From: Kitasatospora paranensis
GTDB taxonomy: Bacteria; Actinomycetota; Actinomycetes; Streptomycetales; Streptomycetaceae
NCBI RefSeq assembly: GCF_039544005.1
Contig: NZ_BAABKV010000001.1
Location: 4,960,001 to 5,024,000 of the forward strand
Direction: 5' to 3'
DNA length: 64,000 nucleotides
Under the pieces are notes generated by a model. That model ran no database searches. It saw nothing but the letters and a program-made list of their open reading frames with translations, and had not been told where the DNA came from. Shown piece after piece: positions 8,564 to 17,584 of this stretch. Both the position numbers and the translations under genes were made by a program. The first letter of the stretch is position 1; each line of letters starts with the position of its first letter.

Positions 8564-9916
8564 GTGGCCTCTCCCTCCGCCCTGGCCGCGGACGCCCCCG
8601 TGCCCGTCCGCCCGCCGGGCAGCCGCCGCAACACCGAGCTCGTGCTGGTGGTCGCGGCGGTGCTGATCGCCGTCCTCGGCTATGTCGAGGTCGGGGCGGC
8701 GATCGACGGCCGGCCGCCGCCGGACGCCGCCGAGTACGGCGCCGCCCTGGGCGTGCTCGCCCTCCTGGCCCACCTCGCCGTCCGCCGCCGGGCACGCTGG
8801 GCCGACCCGCTGCTGCTGCCGATCGCCGTCCTGCTCAACGGCATCGGACTGGTCGTCATCTACCGCCTGGACCGGGCCACCCCGCACCACACGGCGGCCC
8901 CCACCCAGCTGCTCTGGTCGGCGCTCGGGGTGGCGCTGTTCCTCGCCGTCGTGCTGCTGCTGCCGGACCACCGCTGGCTCCAGCGGTACGCGTACATCTT
9001 CGCCCTGGTGGCCCTGGTGCTGCTGGTCCTGCCGATCTTCTTCCCGCCGGTGTACGGCTCACGGATCTGGATCACCATCGGCCCGTTCTCCATCCAGCCC
9101 GGCGAGTTCGCCAAGGTGCTGCTGGCGGTCTTCTTCGCCGCGTACCTCGCCGTGCACCGGGACGCCCTCGCGCTGACCGGCCGCCGGATCTGGCGGTTCC
9201 AGCTGCCGCGCGGCCGGGTGCTCGGGCCCGTCCTGCTGATCTGGGCCGCGTTCGTCGGCGTCCTGGTGCTGGAGACCGACCTCGGGACGTCGCTGCTGTT
9301 CTTCGGGCTCTTCGTGGTCATGCTGTACGTGGCGACCGCCCGCAGCGGCTGGATCGCCATCGGGCTGTTCCTCGCCGCGGCCGGCGCGGTGGGCGTCGGC
9401 TGGCTGTCGCCGCACGTGCACAGCCGGGTCACCGACTGGCTGGACCCGCTCGGCTCGATCGCCCGCGGCGCCGGCGCCAACCAGATCGCCCAGTCGCTGT
9501 TCGCGTTCGCCTGGGGCGGGCTGCTCGGCACCGGGCTCGGCCTCGGGCACTCGATCCTGATCGGCTTCGCCGCCAAGTCCGACTTCATCCTGGCCACCGT
9601 CGGCGAGGAACTCGGCCTGGTCGGGCTGGTCGCCGTGCTGCTGCTCTACGCGCTGCTGATCTCGCGCGGCTTCGCCACCGGCATCGCCCTGCGCGACCCG
9701 TTCGGGCGGCTGCTGGCGATCGGGCTCGCCGCCATCGTCGGCCTGCAGGTGTTCGTGGTGGCCGGCGGTGTGCTCGCGCTGATCCCGCTCACCGGGATGA
9801 CGCTGCCGTTCATCGCGCAGGGCGGCTCCTCGGTCGTCACCAACTGGATCATCGTGGCGCTGCTGGTGCGGATGAGCGACACCGCCCGCCGGCCCAGGAC
9901 CGAGGCCGACCGGTGA
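8564..9916 (+). CDS. FtsW/RodA/SpoVE family peptidoglycan glycosyltransferase (SEDS)
   Basis: A 450-residue SEDS protein with about ten transmembrane helices. Conserved segments are SRIWITIGPFSIQPGEFAKVLL, VLETDLGTSLLFF and TGMTLPFIAQGGSSVVTNW. SEDS proteins polymerise glycan strands from lipid II together with a class B PBP, which is encoded immediately downstream with a 4-bp overlap. The start is GTG 8564. Streptomycetes carry several FtsW-like proteins. This pair lacks the FHA/PP2C/pknB genes that flank the pbpA/rodA locus, so it is probably an accessory set, perhaps used in sporulation or branching. Confidence 0.9.
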   Translation: MASPSALAADAPVPVRPPGSRRNTELVLVVAAVLIAVLGYVEVGAAIDGRPPPDAAEYGAALGVLALLAHLAVRRRARWADPLLLPIAVLLNGIGLVVIYRLDRATPHHTAAPTQLLWSALGVALFLAVVLLLPDHRWLQRYAYIFALVALVLLVLPIFFPPVYGSRIWITIGPFSIQPGEFAKVLLAVFFAAYLAVHRDALALTGRRIWRFQLPRGRVLGPVLLIWAAFVGVLVLETDLGTSLLFFGLFVVMLYVATARSGWIAIGLFLAAAGAVGVGWLSPHVHSRVTDWLDPLGSIARGAGANQIAQSLFAFAWGGLLGTGLGLGHSILIGFAAKSDFILATVGEELGLVGLVAVLLLYALLISRGFATGIALRDPFGRLLAIGLAAIVGLQVFVVAGGVLALIPLTGMTLPFIAQGGSSVVTNWIIVALLVRMSDTARRPRTEADR

Positions 9917-11420
9917 ACCCCCGCGAGGACCGCGACGTGGCGCAGGGCCGCCCCGGCATCTCCACCACCGGCCGCCGGGCCGGCACCTTCTGCCTGCTGC
10001 TGATCGTCGCGCTCGCCGCCCAGGCAACCAGGATCCAGGTCTTCGAAGCCGACTCGCTCGACCACAACACGGCCAACCAGCGGCTCGCCGTCCAGCGCTA
10101 CGACCAGCCGCGCGGCAACATCCTCGTCGGCGGCCGGCCGGTCACCGGATCCACCGCCACCGGCGGCCGGTACGACTGGAAGCGCACCTACACCGACGGC
10201 CCGCGCTGGGCCGCCGTCACCGGCTACTCCTCGCAGACCTACGGCAACAGCCAGCTGGAGGGCATCTACGACGACCTGCTGTCCGGCACCGACGACCGGC
10301 TCTCCGGCTGGGCGGTCTGGGACGCCCTCTCCCGCCGGCAGAACCCCGGCGGCGACGTCGACACCACCCTCGACACCGATGCCCAGGCCGCCGCCCTCCA
10401 GGGCCTCGGCGGCCAGAAGGGCGCGGTCGTCGCCATCGAGCCCGCCACCGGCCGGATCCTGGCCCTGGCCAGCACCCCTCCTACGACCCGGGCAGCTTCG
10501 CCGGCACCTCCGCCGCCGACCGCGCCGCCTGGGACCGGCTGCACGCCGACGCCGACCAGCCGATGCTCAACCGGGCGCTGCGCCAGATCTACCCGCCCGG
10601 CTCCACCTTCAAGGTGGTCACCGCCGCCGCCGCGCTGGCCGGCGGCGTCGTCACCGACCCGGACGCACCCGTCGGCGCCCCCTCCCCGTACATCCTGCCG
10701 GGGACCACCACCGAACTGGTCAACGACACCTCCGCCTGCGACGGCACCGGGATCACCCTCACCGAGGCGATGGTGAACTCCTGCAACAGCGTCATGGGCT
10801 ACCTCGGGGTGAAGACCGGCCTGAACGGCCTCACCGCCATGGCGGAGAACTTCGGCTTCAACGACGCCCGCCTCGACACCCCGGTGCGCGCCGCCCGCTC
10901 CAACATCGACACCACCATGAACGCCTCCCAGGTCGCGCTCTCCGCCATCGGCCAGTACGACACCGCCGCCACCCCGCTGGTGATGGCAATGGTCGCGGCC
11001 GGCGTCGCCGACAACGGCACGGTGATGCGTCCACAGCTTGTGGACAGACTGACCCGCAGCGACGGCACCCCCATCCAGCTGATGCACCCCGAGGTGTACC
11101 GCCGGGCGATGAACGGCTCCGTCGCCGGGCAGGTCCAGCAGCTGATGGTCGACGTCGTCGAGAACGGCACCGGCCGGCGGGCCCGGATCCCCGGCGCCAC
11201 CGTCGGCGGCAAGACCGGCACCGCCCAGCACGGCGTCGACAACAGCGGCACCCCGTACGCCTGGTTCATCTCCTGGGCCCGCCCCGACGGTTCGAACGCC
11301 GTCCCGCCGGTCGCCGTCGCCGTCGTCGTCGCCGACAGCGAGGCCACCGACGTCACCGGCGGCGGCATCGCGGCCCCCATCGCCCGCGCCGTCATGCAGG
11401 CCGTCCTCGCCCACGGCTGA
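9913..11420 (+). CDS. class B penicillin-binding protein (PbpA-like transpeptidase), apparent frameshift
   Basis: It starts at a GTG overlapping the SEDS stop codon. It has one N-terminal transmembrane helix, a dimerisation region and a transpeptidase domain with all three motifs: S-x-x-K in PPGSTFK, S-x-N in NSCNS and KTG in GGKTGTAQH. The frame breaks in a C4 run at 10475-10478, after ILALAST. One added C gives LASTPSYDPGSFAG, the normal PBP sequence, so the gene is probably intact. The full protein is about 500 residues. It cross-links the glycan made by the partner SEDS protein in the outer face of the membrane. Confidence 0.88.
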
Positions 11421-11509
11421 CACCGGCCCTGCGCCGACCGCGTCAATGCCGCGGGACGCGCCGCACGGTCACCGGGCGCTCACGCTGCGCAGACCATACG
11501 CTCTCTGCC

Positions 11510-12832
11510 ATGGTGAGCTCTCGGACGCCCGACCTCCCGGAACCGGAGCGCTGCGCCCTGCTGGGCGCCGCCGCCACCGGCGGCGCCGGCCGTGTCCCCC
11601 GGCAGCGGTCCGACAGCCGCTCGACCGCGGCCCGGCTGGCCGCGCACCGCTGGGTGCAACTGCTGGGCTGCACCGTCGCCGGCGGCTGGGCGGCCGCCTT
11701 CCCGCTCGTCTCCGACCAGCCGTACCAGGTGCTCTGGGGCACGCTCGCCGCCCCTGCCTACGCGCTGGCCGGGCTGTGCTGCGTCCTGCTGCCCCGGCGC
11801 TGGGCGCCGCGGGCGGCCGCCGCGGTGGCGCTGACCGGCGCCGTGCTGCTGCCGCTGGTGCTGCTGGCCGCGACCGGCCGCCACCAGTCCGAGGTGATGG
11901 TGGTCGAACGCGCCGCACACCTGCTGCTGCACACCGGCGACCCGTACCTCGCCGCCCCCGTGCACGCCGCCGACTACAACCCGTACCTGCCGGTGATGGC
12001 CGTCTTCGGGCTGCCCCGGGCCGTCCTCGGTACCGGCGGTGTCCTCGCGCGGCTGCTCGGCGACGCCCGGATCTGGTTCGCGCTGACCTTCCTCGGCTGC
12101 ATGTTCGGCAGCTGGCGGCTGCTGCGGGCCGCCCGGGACCGGGCCGCGCTGCTGCCGTTGGCCGTGCTCACCTCCTCGCCGCTGATCGCGCTGGCGCTCT
12201 CGGTCGGCGGCGTCGACCTGCCGCTGATCGGCGTCTGCTGCCTGGCGATGGCCCTCGCCGCCCGGGAGCGCACGCTCGCCGCCGGGCTGGTCCTCGCCCT
12301 CGCGTGCAGTCTCAAGTGGACGGCCTGGCCCGCCCTGCCGGTCGCCGCCCTGCTGATCTGGCGGCTCTACGGGCGGCGACCCGCGGCCCGCACCGCCGCC
12401 GTCGCGCTGACGGCCGCCGGGGCGCTCGTGCTGCCGTTCGCGGTCACCGCCGGCCCGCGGATGCGCGAGCAGGTCGTCCGCTTCCCGTTGGGCCTGGCCG
12501 CCGTGCGGACCCCGGCCGGCAGCCCGCTGCCCGGCCGGATGCTGGCCGAGCTCGGCCCCACCGGCCACCTGGTCTCGCTCGTCCTGCTGGGCCTGGGCGG
12601 ACTCGTGGTCGCGTGCTGGCTGCTCGCCTACCCGCCGGCCTCCGCCATCGCCGCCTGCGACCTGCTGGCGGCCGGGTTGACCGTCGCGTTCGTGCTGGCC
12701 CCCGCCGGCCGCTTCGGCTACCTGGCGCTGCCCGCCGTGCTTGCGCTCTGGCCGCGGCTGGCCTCCCGCAGCGTCACCGGGCCGCCGCCCCGCCCGGCCG
12801 CCCGGCCGGTGACCGGCCTCGTGCAGGTGTGA
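11510..12832 (+). CDS. polytopic membrane protein, probable GT-C type glycosyltransferase
   Basis: A 440-residue protein with roughly ten transmembrane helices. Between helices 3 and 4 is an extracytoplasmic loop (GRHQSEVMVVERAAHLLLHTGDPYLAAPVHAADYNPYLPVMA) like the first loop of DUF2029/GT87 mannosyltransferases. ACSLKWTAWPALPVAAL is typical of the same group. GT87 enzymes use polyprenyl-phosphate sugars. No catalytic residue can be assigned with certainty. The ATG at 11510 has no ribosome site and may be near-leaderless. It lies 89 bp after the PBP gene. Confidence 0.65.
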   Translation: MVSSRTPDLPEPERCALLGAAATGGAGRVPRQRSDSRSTAARLAAHRWVQLLGCTVAGGWAAAFPLVSDQPYQVLWGTLAAPAYALAGLCCVLLPRRWAPRAAAAVALTGAVLLPLVLLAATGRHQSEVMVVERAAHLLLHTGDPYLAAPVHAADYNPYLPVMAVFGLPRAVLGTGGVLARLLGDARIWFALTFLGCMFGSWRLLRAARDRAALLPLAVLTSSPLIALALSVGGVDLPLIGVCCLAMALAARERTLAAGLVLALACSLKWTAWPALPVAALLIWRLYGRRPAARTAAVALTAAGALVLPFAVTAGPRMREQVVRFPLGLAAVRTPAGSPLPGRMLAELGPTGHLVSLVLLGLGGLVVACWLLAYPPASAIAACDLLAAGLTVAFVLAPAGRFGYLALPAVLALWPRLASRSVTGPPPRPAARPVTGLVQV

Positions 12833-12904
12833 CCCGGGCTGCGGGCACCCCGTGCGGTGAGCGACGATGAGTCAGCACAGGTGACGGGCAGGGGAGCGGG
12901 CAGG

Positions 12905-14472
12905 ATGACTGGGCGGATGCGACGGGCCGCGGGACGGCGGGAGTTCCTCGGGATGGCGGCCCTCGGCGCGGCGGGGCTGACCGGCTGCGACACCGGGTCG
13001 GGGGACCGTCCCGGCAAGCCCGCCCCGGCCCAGGCGTCGACCGCGGCCCGCCCCGCGCCGACCGGCACCCACGCCGAGAACGCCCTGCCCGGCAACGCCG
13101 ACTGGCCGGTCACCAAGGCCGGCCCGCGGGACGCCATCGAGGGGTTCGCCGACCGGGTCAGCGTGCTGCCCGGCGAGAGCTTCGGCCTGTACGTCTCCAC
13201 CACCGCGCCGGCGTTCCGGATCCGCGCCTACCGGATGGGCTGGTACGGCGGCGCCCGGGCCCGCCTGGTCTGGCACTCCGACGCGCTGCCCGGCACCCGC
13301 CAGCAGGCGCCCTCGGTCGACCCCGGCACCCGGATGGTGCGCACCGGCTGGAAGCGCACCACCACGGTGGACACCCGGGGCTGGCCCGAGGGCTGCTACC
13401 TGCTCCGGCTGGACGCCGAGGACGGCTCGGGCCAGCGGTTCGTGCCGGTCACCGTCCGCTCCCGGACGACCGCCGGGCGCACCGTCGTGGTGAACGCCGT
13501 CACCACCTGGCAGGCCTACAACGAGTGGGCCGGCTACAACCTGTACAACGGCCCGAGCGGCGGCCTCGCCACCCGCTCGCTGCAGGTCACCTTCGACCGG
13601 CCGTACGCCTACGACGACGGGGCCGGGCTGTTCCTGGTCTACGAGGCACCGCTGATCGCCCTCGCCGAGCGCCTCGGCCTCCCGCTGGCGTACACCACCA
13701 CCGTCGACCTGGCCGCCGACGCCGCCCTGCTGCACGGCGCCACCGCCGTGCTCTCGCTCGGCCACGACGAGTACTGGTCGAACGAGCAGCGCCGGCACGT
13801 CGAGGCGGCCCGCGACGCCGGCACCAACCTGGCCGTTCTGGGCGCCAACTGCTGCTTCCGCCGGGTCCGCTACGAGCCGTCCGAGCTCGGCGCGGACCGG
13901 GTCGTGGTCTGCTGGAAGGGCGCTTGGAAGGAGGACCCGGGCTACCGCGCCGGCAAGGCCGCCACCACCGACTTCCGGTCCGCGCCCGGCGCCGACCCGG
14001 AGAGCTCCCTGCTGGGCGTCATCTACGACGGCTACCCGGTGGACGCCCCGTACGTGGTCACCTCGCCCGGCCACTGGCTGTTCGCCGGCACGGGGGTGAA
14101 GGCCGGCGACTCCTTCCCGCACCTGGTCGGCGTCGAGTACGACCGGGTGAACACCGGCTTCCCCACCCCCGCCCGATCGAGATCGTCGCCCACTCGCCGG
14201 TGGTCTGCGAGAGCCGGCACAGCTACGCCGACACCGCGTACTGGACGACGCCCGGCGGTGCCGGGATCTTCGCCAGCGGGACGATGCGCTGGGTGGAGGC
14301 CCTGGACGCCAACGGGATCGGCGGCACCCGGGCCGACCACGGCATGGACGCGCACGCCGGTGACCTGGTGCGGCGGGTCACCGAGAACGTGCTGACCCTG
14401 TTCGCGGCCGGCCCGGCCGGCCGGGTGCACCCGGCCGTCGACAACGTCGCCGCCGTCTACGGCCGGGGCTGA
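12905..14472 (+). CDS. Tat-exported lipoprotein of the N,N-dimethylformamidase large-subunit family, apparent frameshift
   Basis: The N-terminus MTGRMRRAAGRREFLGMAALGAAGLTGCD combines a twin-arginine motif (RREFLG) with a lipobox (LTGC), so the mature protein is probably a surface lipoprotein. The body matches the DmfB-like family: YRMGWYGGARARLVW, VNAVTTWQAYNEWAGYNLY and a LSLGHDEYWSNEQRRHVEAARDAGTNLAVLGANCCFRRVR core. The frame breaks in a C5 run at 14166-14170 after NTGFPTP; one added C gives PRPIEIVAHSPV. ATG 12905 is preferred because GGGGAG lies 8 nt upstream; the frame is open back to a GTG at 12857. Only DMF hydrolysis is characterised in the family, and without a small subunit nearby the substrate is unknown. 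Confidence 0.8.
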
Positions 14473-14508
14473 CCGGGGCCGGTCGCCGATCCGTCGGTTT
14501 CCTGTCCG

Positions 14509-16172
14509 TCAGTTGCCGATCCGCAGCAGCTTGGCGGCGGCCGGGCCCGCGGTGGTGGCGCCGTGCTGGCCGTTCTCCACCTCGGCCGCCACGGCGAGGT
14601 CGCCGCGGTAGGCGACGAACCAGGCGTGGGTGCCCTGGCCGTCGACCTCGGCGGTGCCGGTCTTGGCGCCGACGCCGGGGATGCCGGCCATCGGCTCGGC
14701 CGCGGTGCCGCTCTGCGCGGTCGTCACCATCATCGACTTCAGCGCCTTCTGCACCGAGGACGAGAGGTTGCGGCTCGCGGTGGCCACCCCGTCCGTCATG
14801 CCGGGGACGAGCACCGGCTGGTGGAAGGTGCCGTTCTGCACGGTCGCCGCGACCGACGCCATGGCCAGCGAGTTGGTGCGGATCGCGCCCTGGCCGATGA
14901 ACTCCGGCAGCTCGGCGTTGATGTTCGACACCGTCGGGATGGAGGTGTCGAAGTTCGTCACGCCGGTGTGCCACTCCAGGCCGAGCCCGAAGACCTCCTT
15001 GGCGATCCGCGGCAGCGAGTCCGGCTGGAGCCGGTCGTGGCCGGTGTTGATGAAGGCGGTGTTGCACGACTCGGCGAAGTCCTGCCGGAACTTCCAGTCC
15101 AGGTGCGCCTCGGTGAAGTCGTTCTTGACCTGCTGGCCGCCCGCGGTGGTCGCCGCCGGGCAGGCGATCGGGGTGTCCGGGGTGACGCCGGCCTCCAGCA
15201 GGGCCGCCGCGGTGACCACCTTCATGGTGGAGCCGGGCGCCGTGCCGCCGGTGAAGGCCCGGTTCCCGCCCACCGGGCTGTTGGCCACGGCCAGGATGTT
15301 GCCGGTGGAGGGCTCGACGGCGACCACCGAGGCGGCCCTGGTGCCGCCCTGGGACTGCTCCTTGACCGCCTCCTCCGCGGCCTGCTGGAGCTTCGCGTCG
15401 ATGGTGAGCTTCAGCGGCGGCCCCGGCTTGGGCTCGGTGATGGTGAACAGCCGCTCCGGGGTGCCCGTGCCGTCGGCGTACGAGGCCACCACGCCGCTGC
15501 CCGCGTCCCCCGGCGCGGACGCGGCGGACTGCTTGAAGCCCGCCAGGATCGCGGTCAGCGACGGGAAGGACGTCAGTGGCTTGCCGTTGCGGTCGCTGAC
15601 CGAGCCGGGGGTGCGTACACCGGCTTGACGTCGATCGTCCTGCCCGTGCCCAGCGCCGGGTGGATCACCGACGGCGCCCAGTGCACGGCGGCCTTGCCGT
15701 CGCTCATCTTCACCATGCCGAGCGAGCCGGTGTACGTCCAGGCGGCCGTGCTGCCGGTGAACTCCACCTTGGCCGAGAAGGTCAGCGGCACCTGGTGCGC
15801 GGCCGGGGCGGCGGAGGACCCGGCCGCCGGGGAGGCTCCCGGCGCGGGCTGCCCCGCCCCCGGGGTGAAGGTGACGGCGCTGGGTTTGACCTTCGTCCGG
15901 AAGGCCGTCAGGGCCGCCGTCGCCTCGCCCGGCTGGTCGGTGAGCGCGCCCGCCGCCTCCAGGTCGCCCTTGGCCCAGGCGTCCAGGAAGGCCTTCTCCA
16001 CGTCGGCGGCCTGCTGCGCGGTCGGCGGCTGGTCGACCACCGTCCTCGGCCCGGCGTGCTGGGCGGTCGAGCCGCCGGTCACCGCCGTCGCGATGTTGTA
16101 GACCCCGTAGCCGGCGATCCCGGCCATGCCGGTGGCCACGACCGCGATGCCTATCACGACGCCCTTGTGCAT
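14509..16172 (-). CDS. penicillin-binding protein with NTF2-like N-terminal domain, apparent frameshift
   Basis: The order is an N-terminal anchor, an MecA_N/NTF2-like domain (about residues 50-180, with a Pro/Ala-rich insert) and a transpeptidase domain. The motifs are S-x-x-K in APGSTMK, S-x-N in AESCNTAF and KTG in GAKTGTAEV. The frame breaks in a G5 run (C5 on the coding strand) at 15607-15611. One added base restores VYAPPGSVSDRNGKPL, the canonical DRxG loop. The protein is then about 550 residues. PBPs of this type are common in streptomycetes and have low beta-lactam affinity in some species. It is convergent with the DmfB-like gene. Confidence 0.88.
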
Positions 16173-16513
16173 GAGTCCCCCGAGTGATGCGGATGATGTT
16201 GACCACCACCGTTAGCACAAGAGTTCCGTGCACTCACGACACATCCGCCAGTTGTGACACACCCGCGATGCGGTGCCGCGCCGGGCTCGCGCCGCACGGC
16301 CGTACCTGACTGTCCGTCACATGACGTGCCGGGGCCAGGATCCGCTCCGTCCGGTGGCGCCAGGGGCCGTTCGGGCGACCGTGCGGGGACCGTTCGGGTG
16401 GGAACCGTGGCGTGTTGGGGCGCCGTCACGCCGCTTCGGCCCGTCCGTGGTGACGCTGACCGGACAGGGGCGATGCGCCCCTACCGTCATACGAGAGGAT
16501 CGGTGGATTTGTA
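16173..16513. other. 341-bp divergent promoter region
   Basis: The gap between the divergent PBP and metalloprotease genes holds no ORF with coding character. A perfect 6-bp hairpin (GGGGCG/CGCCCC) lies at about 16466-16480, close to the metalloprotease start, where it could affect that mRNA. No clear operator is seen. Confidence 0.5.
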
Positions 16514-17527
16514 GTGCTCAGGTCATCGACGGCGGCCCTGGCCGCGACCTTGGTGGCAAGTATCGGACTGGTGGCCATCACACCGGCCGTGCACGCCTCT
16601 GCTGCCACCCGCCAGCGCACGCTCTGTGTCGAGCCCCCGCGCGAGGGCTTCGGCGGTGCCGTGAAGGACGGCAGCGCCGACGACCCGACGCTGGAGCAGT
16701 CGGCCCGTCAGGAGCGCAACCTCGCCGACGCGCTCAAGGAGCGCGAGGGGCTCTACACGCCGCTGGAGCTGCCCGGGCCCCCCAACGAACTCCACGCGGA
16801 CGTGCCGAACGGGAGCGTCGCCATCCCCGTCCACGTCCACGTCCTCTTCGACCCCGCGCGGCCGGAGACCCGGCTGACCGAGGACGAGATCGCCTCCCAG
16901 ATGACAGAGCTGAACCGTGCGTTCAGCGGGGACGCACAGAGCCCCGACACCCCGTTCCGCTTCAATCTGGCCGACACCGACTACACCGCCAACGACTTCC
17001 AGCTCGTCGTCGACACTCCGCGGTTCGACACCATCAAGAAGTCGCTCAACAAGGGCGGCCTCAACGAGCTCAACCTGTACGTCGCCAACCCGAGCACCCC
17101 GGAGGGCCTCGAACTCCTCGGCCAGGCGTCCTTCCCCGGCGGCGCGGCCGAGAAGGACTTCGCCCTGATCGGGTGGGACACCATCCCCGGCGCGCGCGGC
17201 GGCGCCATGGAGGGCAAGACCGCCGACCACGAGGTCGGCCACTGGCTCAACCTGCTGCACACCTTCGAGAACGGCTGCGGCGTTCCCGGCGACTACATCT
17301 CCGACACCCCGCCCGAGGCGTACGCGGCCTCCGGCTGTCCGACCATCGCCGTCCCCGGCCCGTACAACCCGTTCCACAACTACATGGACTACACGGACGA
17401 CCCCTGCATGTTCCAGTTCACCCCGAACCAGGTCCAGCGGATGGCCGACTCCTGGGTGGGCTTCCGGATGCCCGTCCCGGCCGGCCGCTCGGTGCCCGCG
17501 ACCCACGACACCATCACCGTGCGCTGA
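16514..17527 (+). CDS. secreted zinc metalloprotease (M43/cytophagalysin-like)
   Basis: A 337-residue precursor with a signal peptide (AVHASA region, about residue 30). The zinc site HEVGHWLNLLH spans 239-249 (HExxHxxxxxH, a metzincin signature), with the Met-turn in NYMDYTDDPCM. FALIGWDTIPG and the GYISDTPPE-like loop GDYISDTPPEAY fit the pappalysin/M43 family. The GTG 16514 start follows a GGTGG stretch. It is secreted and probably nutritional or developmental. A strong hairpin terminator follows. Confidence 0.88.
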   Translation: MLRSSTAALAATLVASIGLVAITPAVHASAATRQRTLCVEPPREGFGGAVKDGSADDPTLEQSARQERNLADALKEREGLYTPLELPGPPNELHADVPNGSVAIPVHVHVLFDPARPETRLTEDEIASQMTELNRAFSGDAQSPDTPFRFNLADTDYTANDFQLVVDTPRFDTIKKSLNKGGLNELNLYVANPSTPEGLELLGQASFPGGAAEKDFALIGWDTIPGARGGAMEGKTADHEVGHWLNLLHTFENGCGVPGDYISDTPPEAYAASGCPTIAVPGPYNPFHNYMDYTDDPCMFQFTPNQVQRMADSWVGFRMPVPAGRSVPATHDTITVR

Positions 17528-17545
17528 CCCGACCACCGCGTCGAC

Positions 17546-17580
17546 GCCGGGCGGCACCGCTCGGAGCGGTGCCGCCCGGC
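17546..17580. terminator. bidirectional terminator hairpin
   Basis: A perfect 16-bp inverted repeat with a 3-nt loop lies between the metalloprotease stop and the convergent pmt stop at 17585. It probably serves both genes. Confidence 0.75.
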
Positions 17581-17584
17581 GCGG

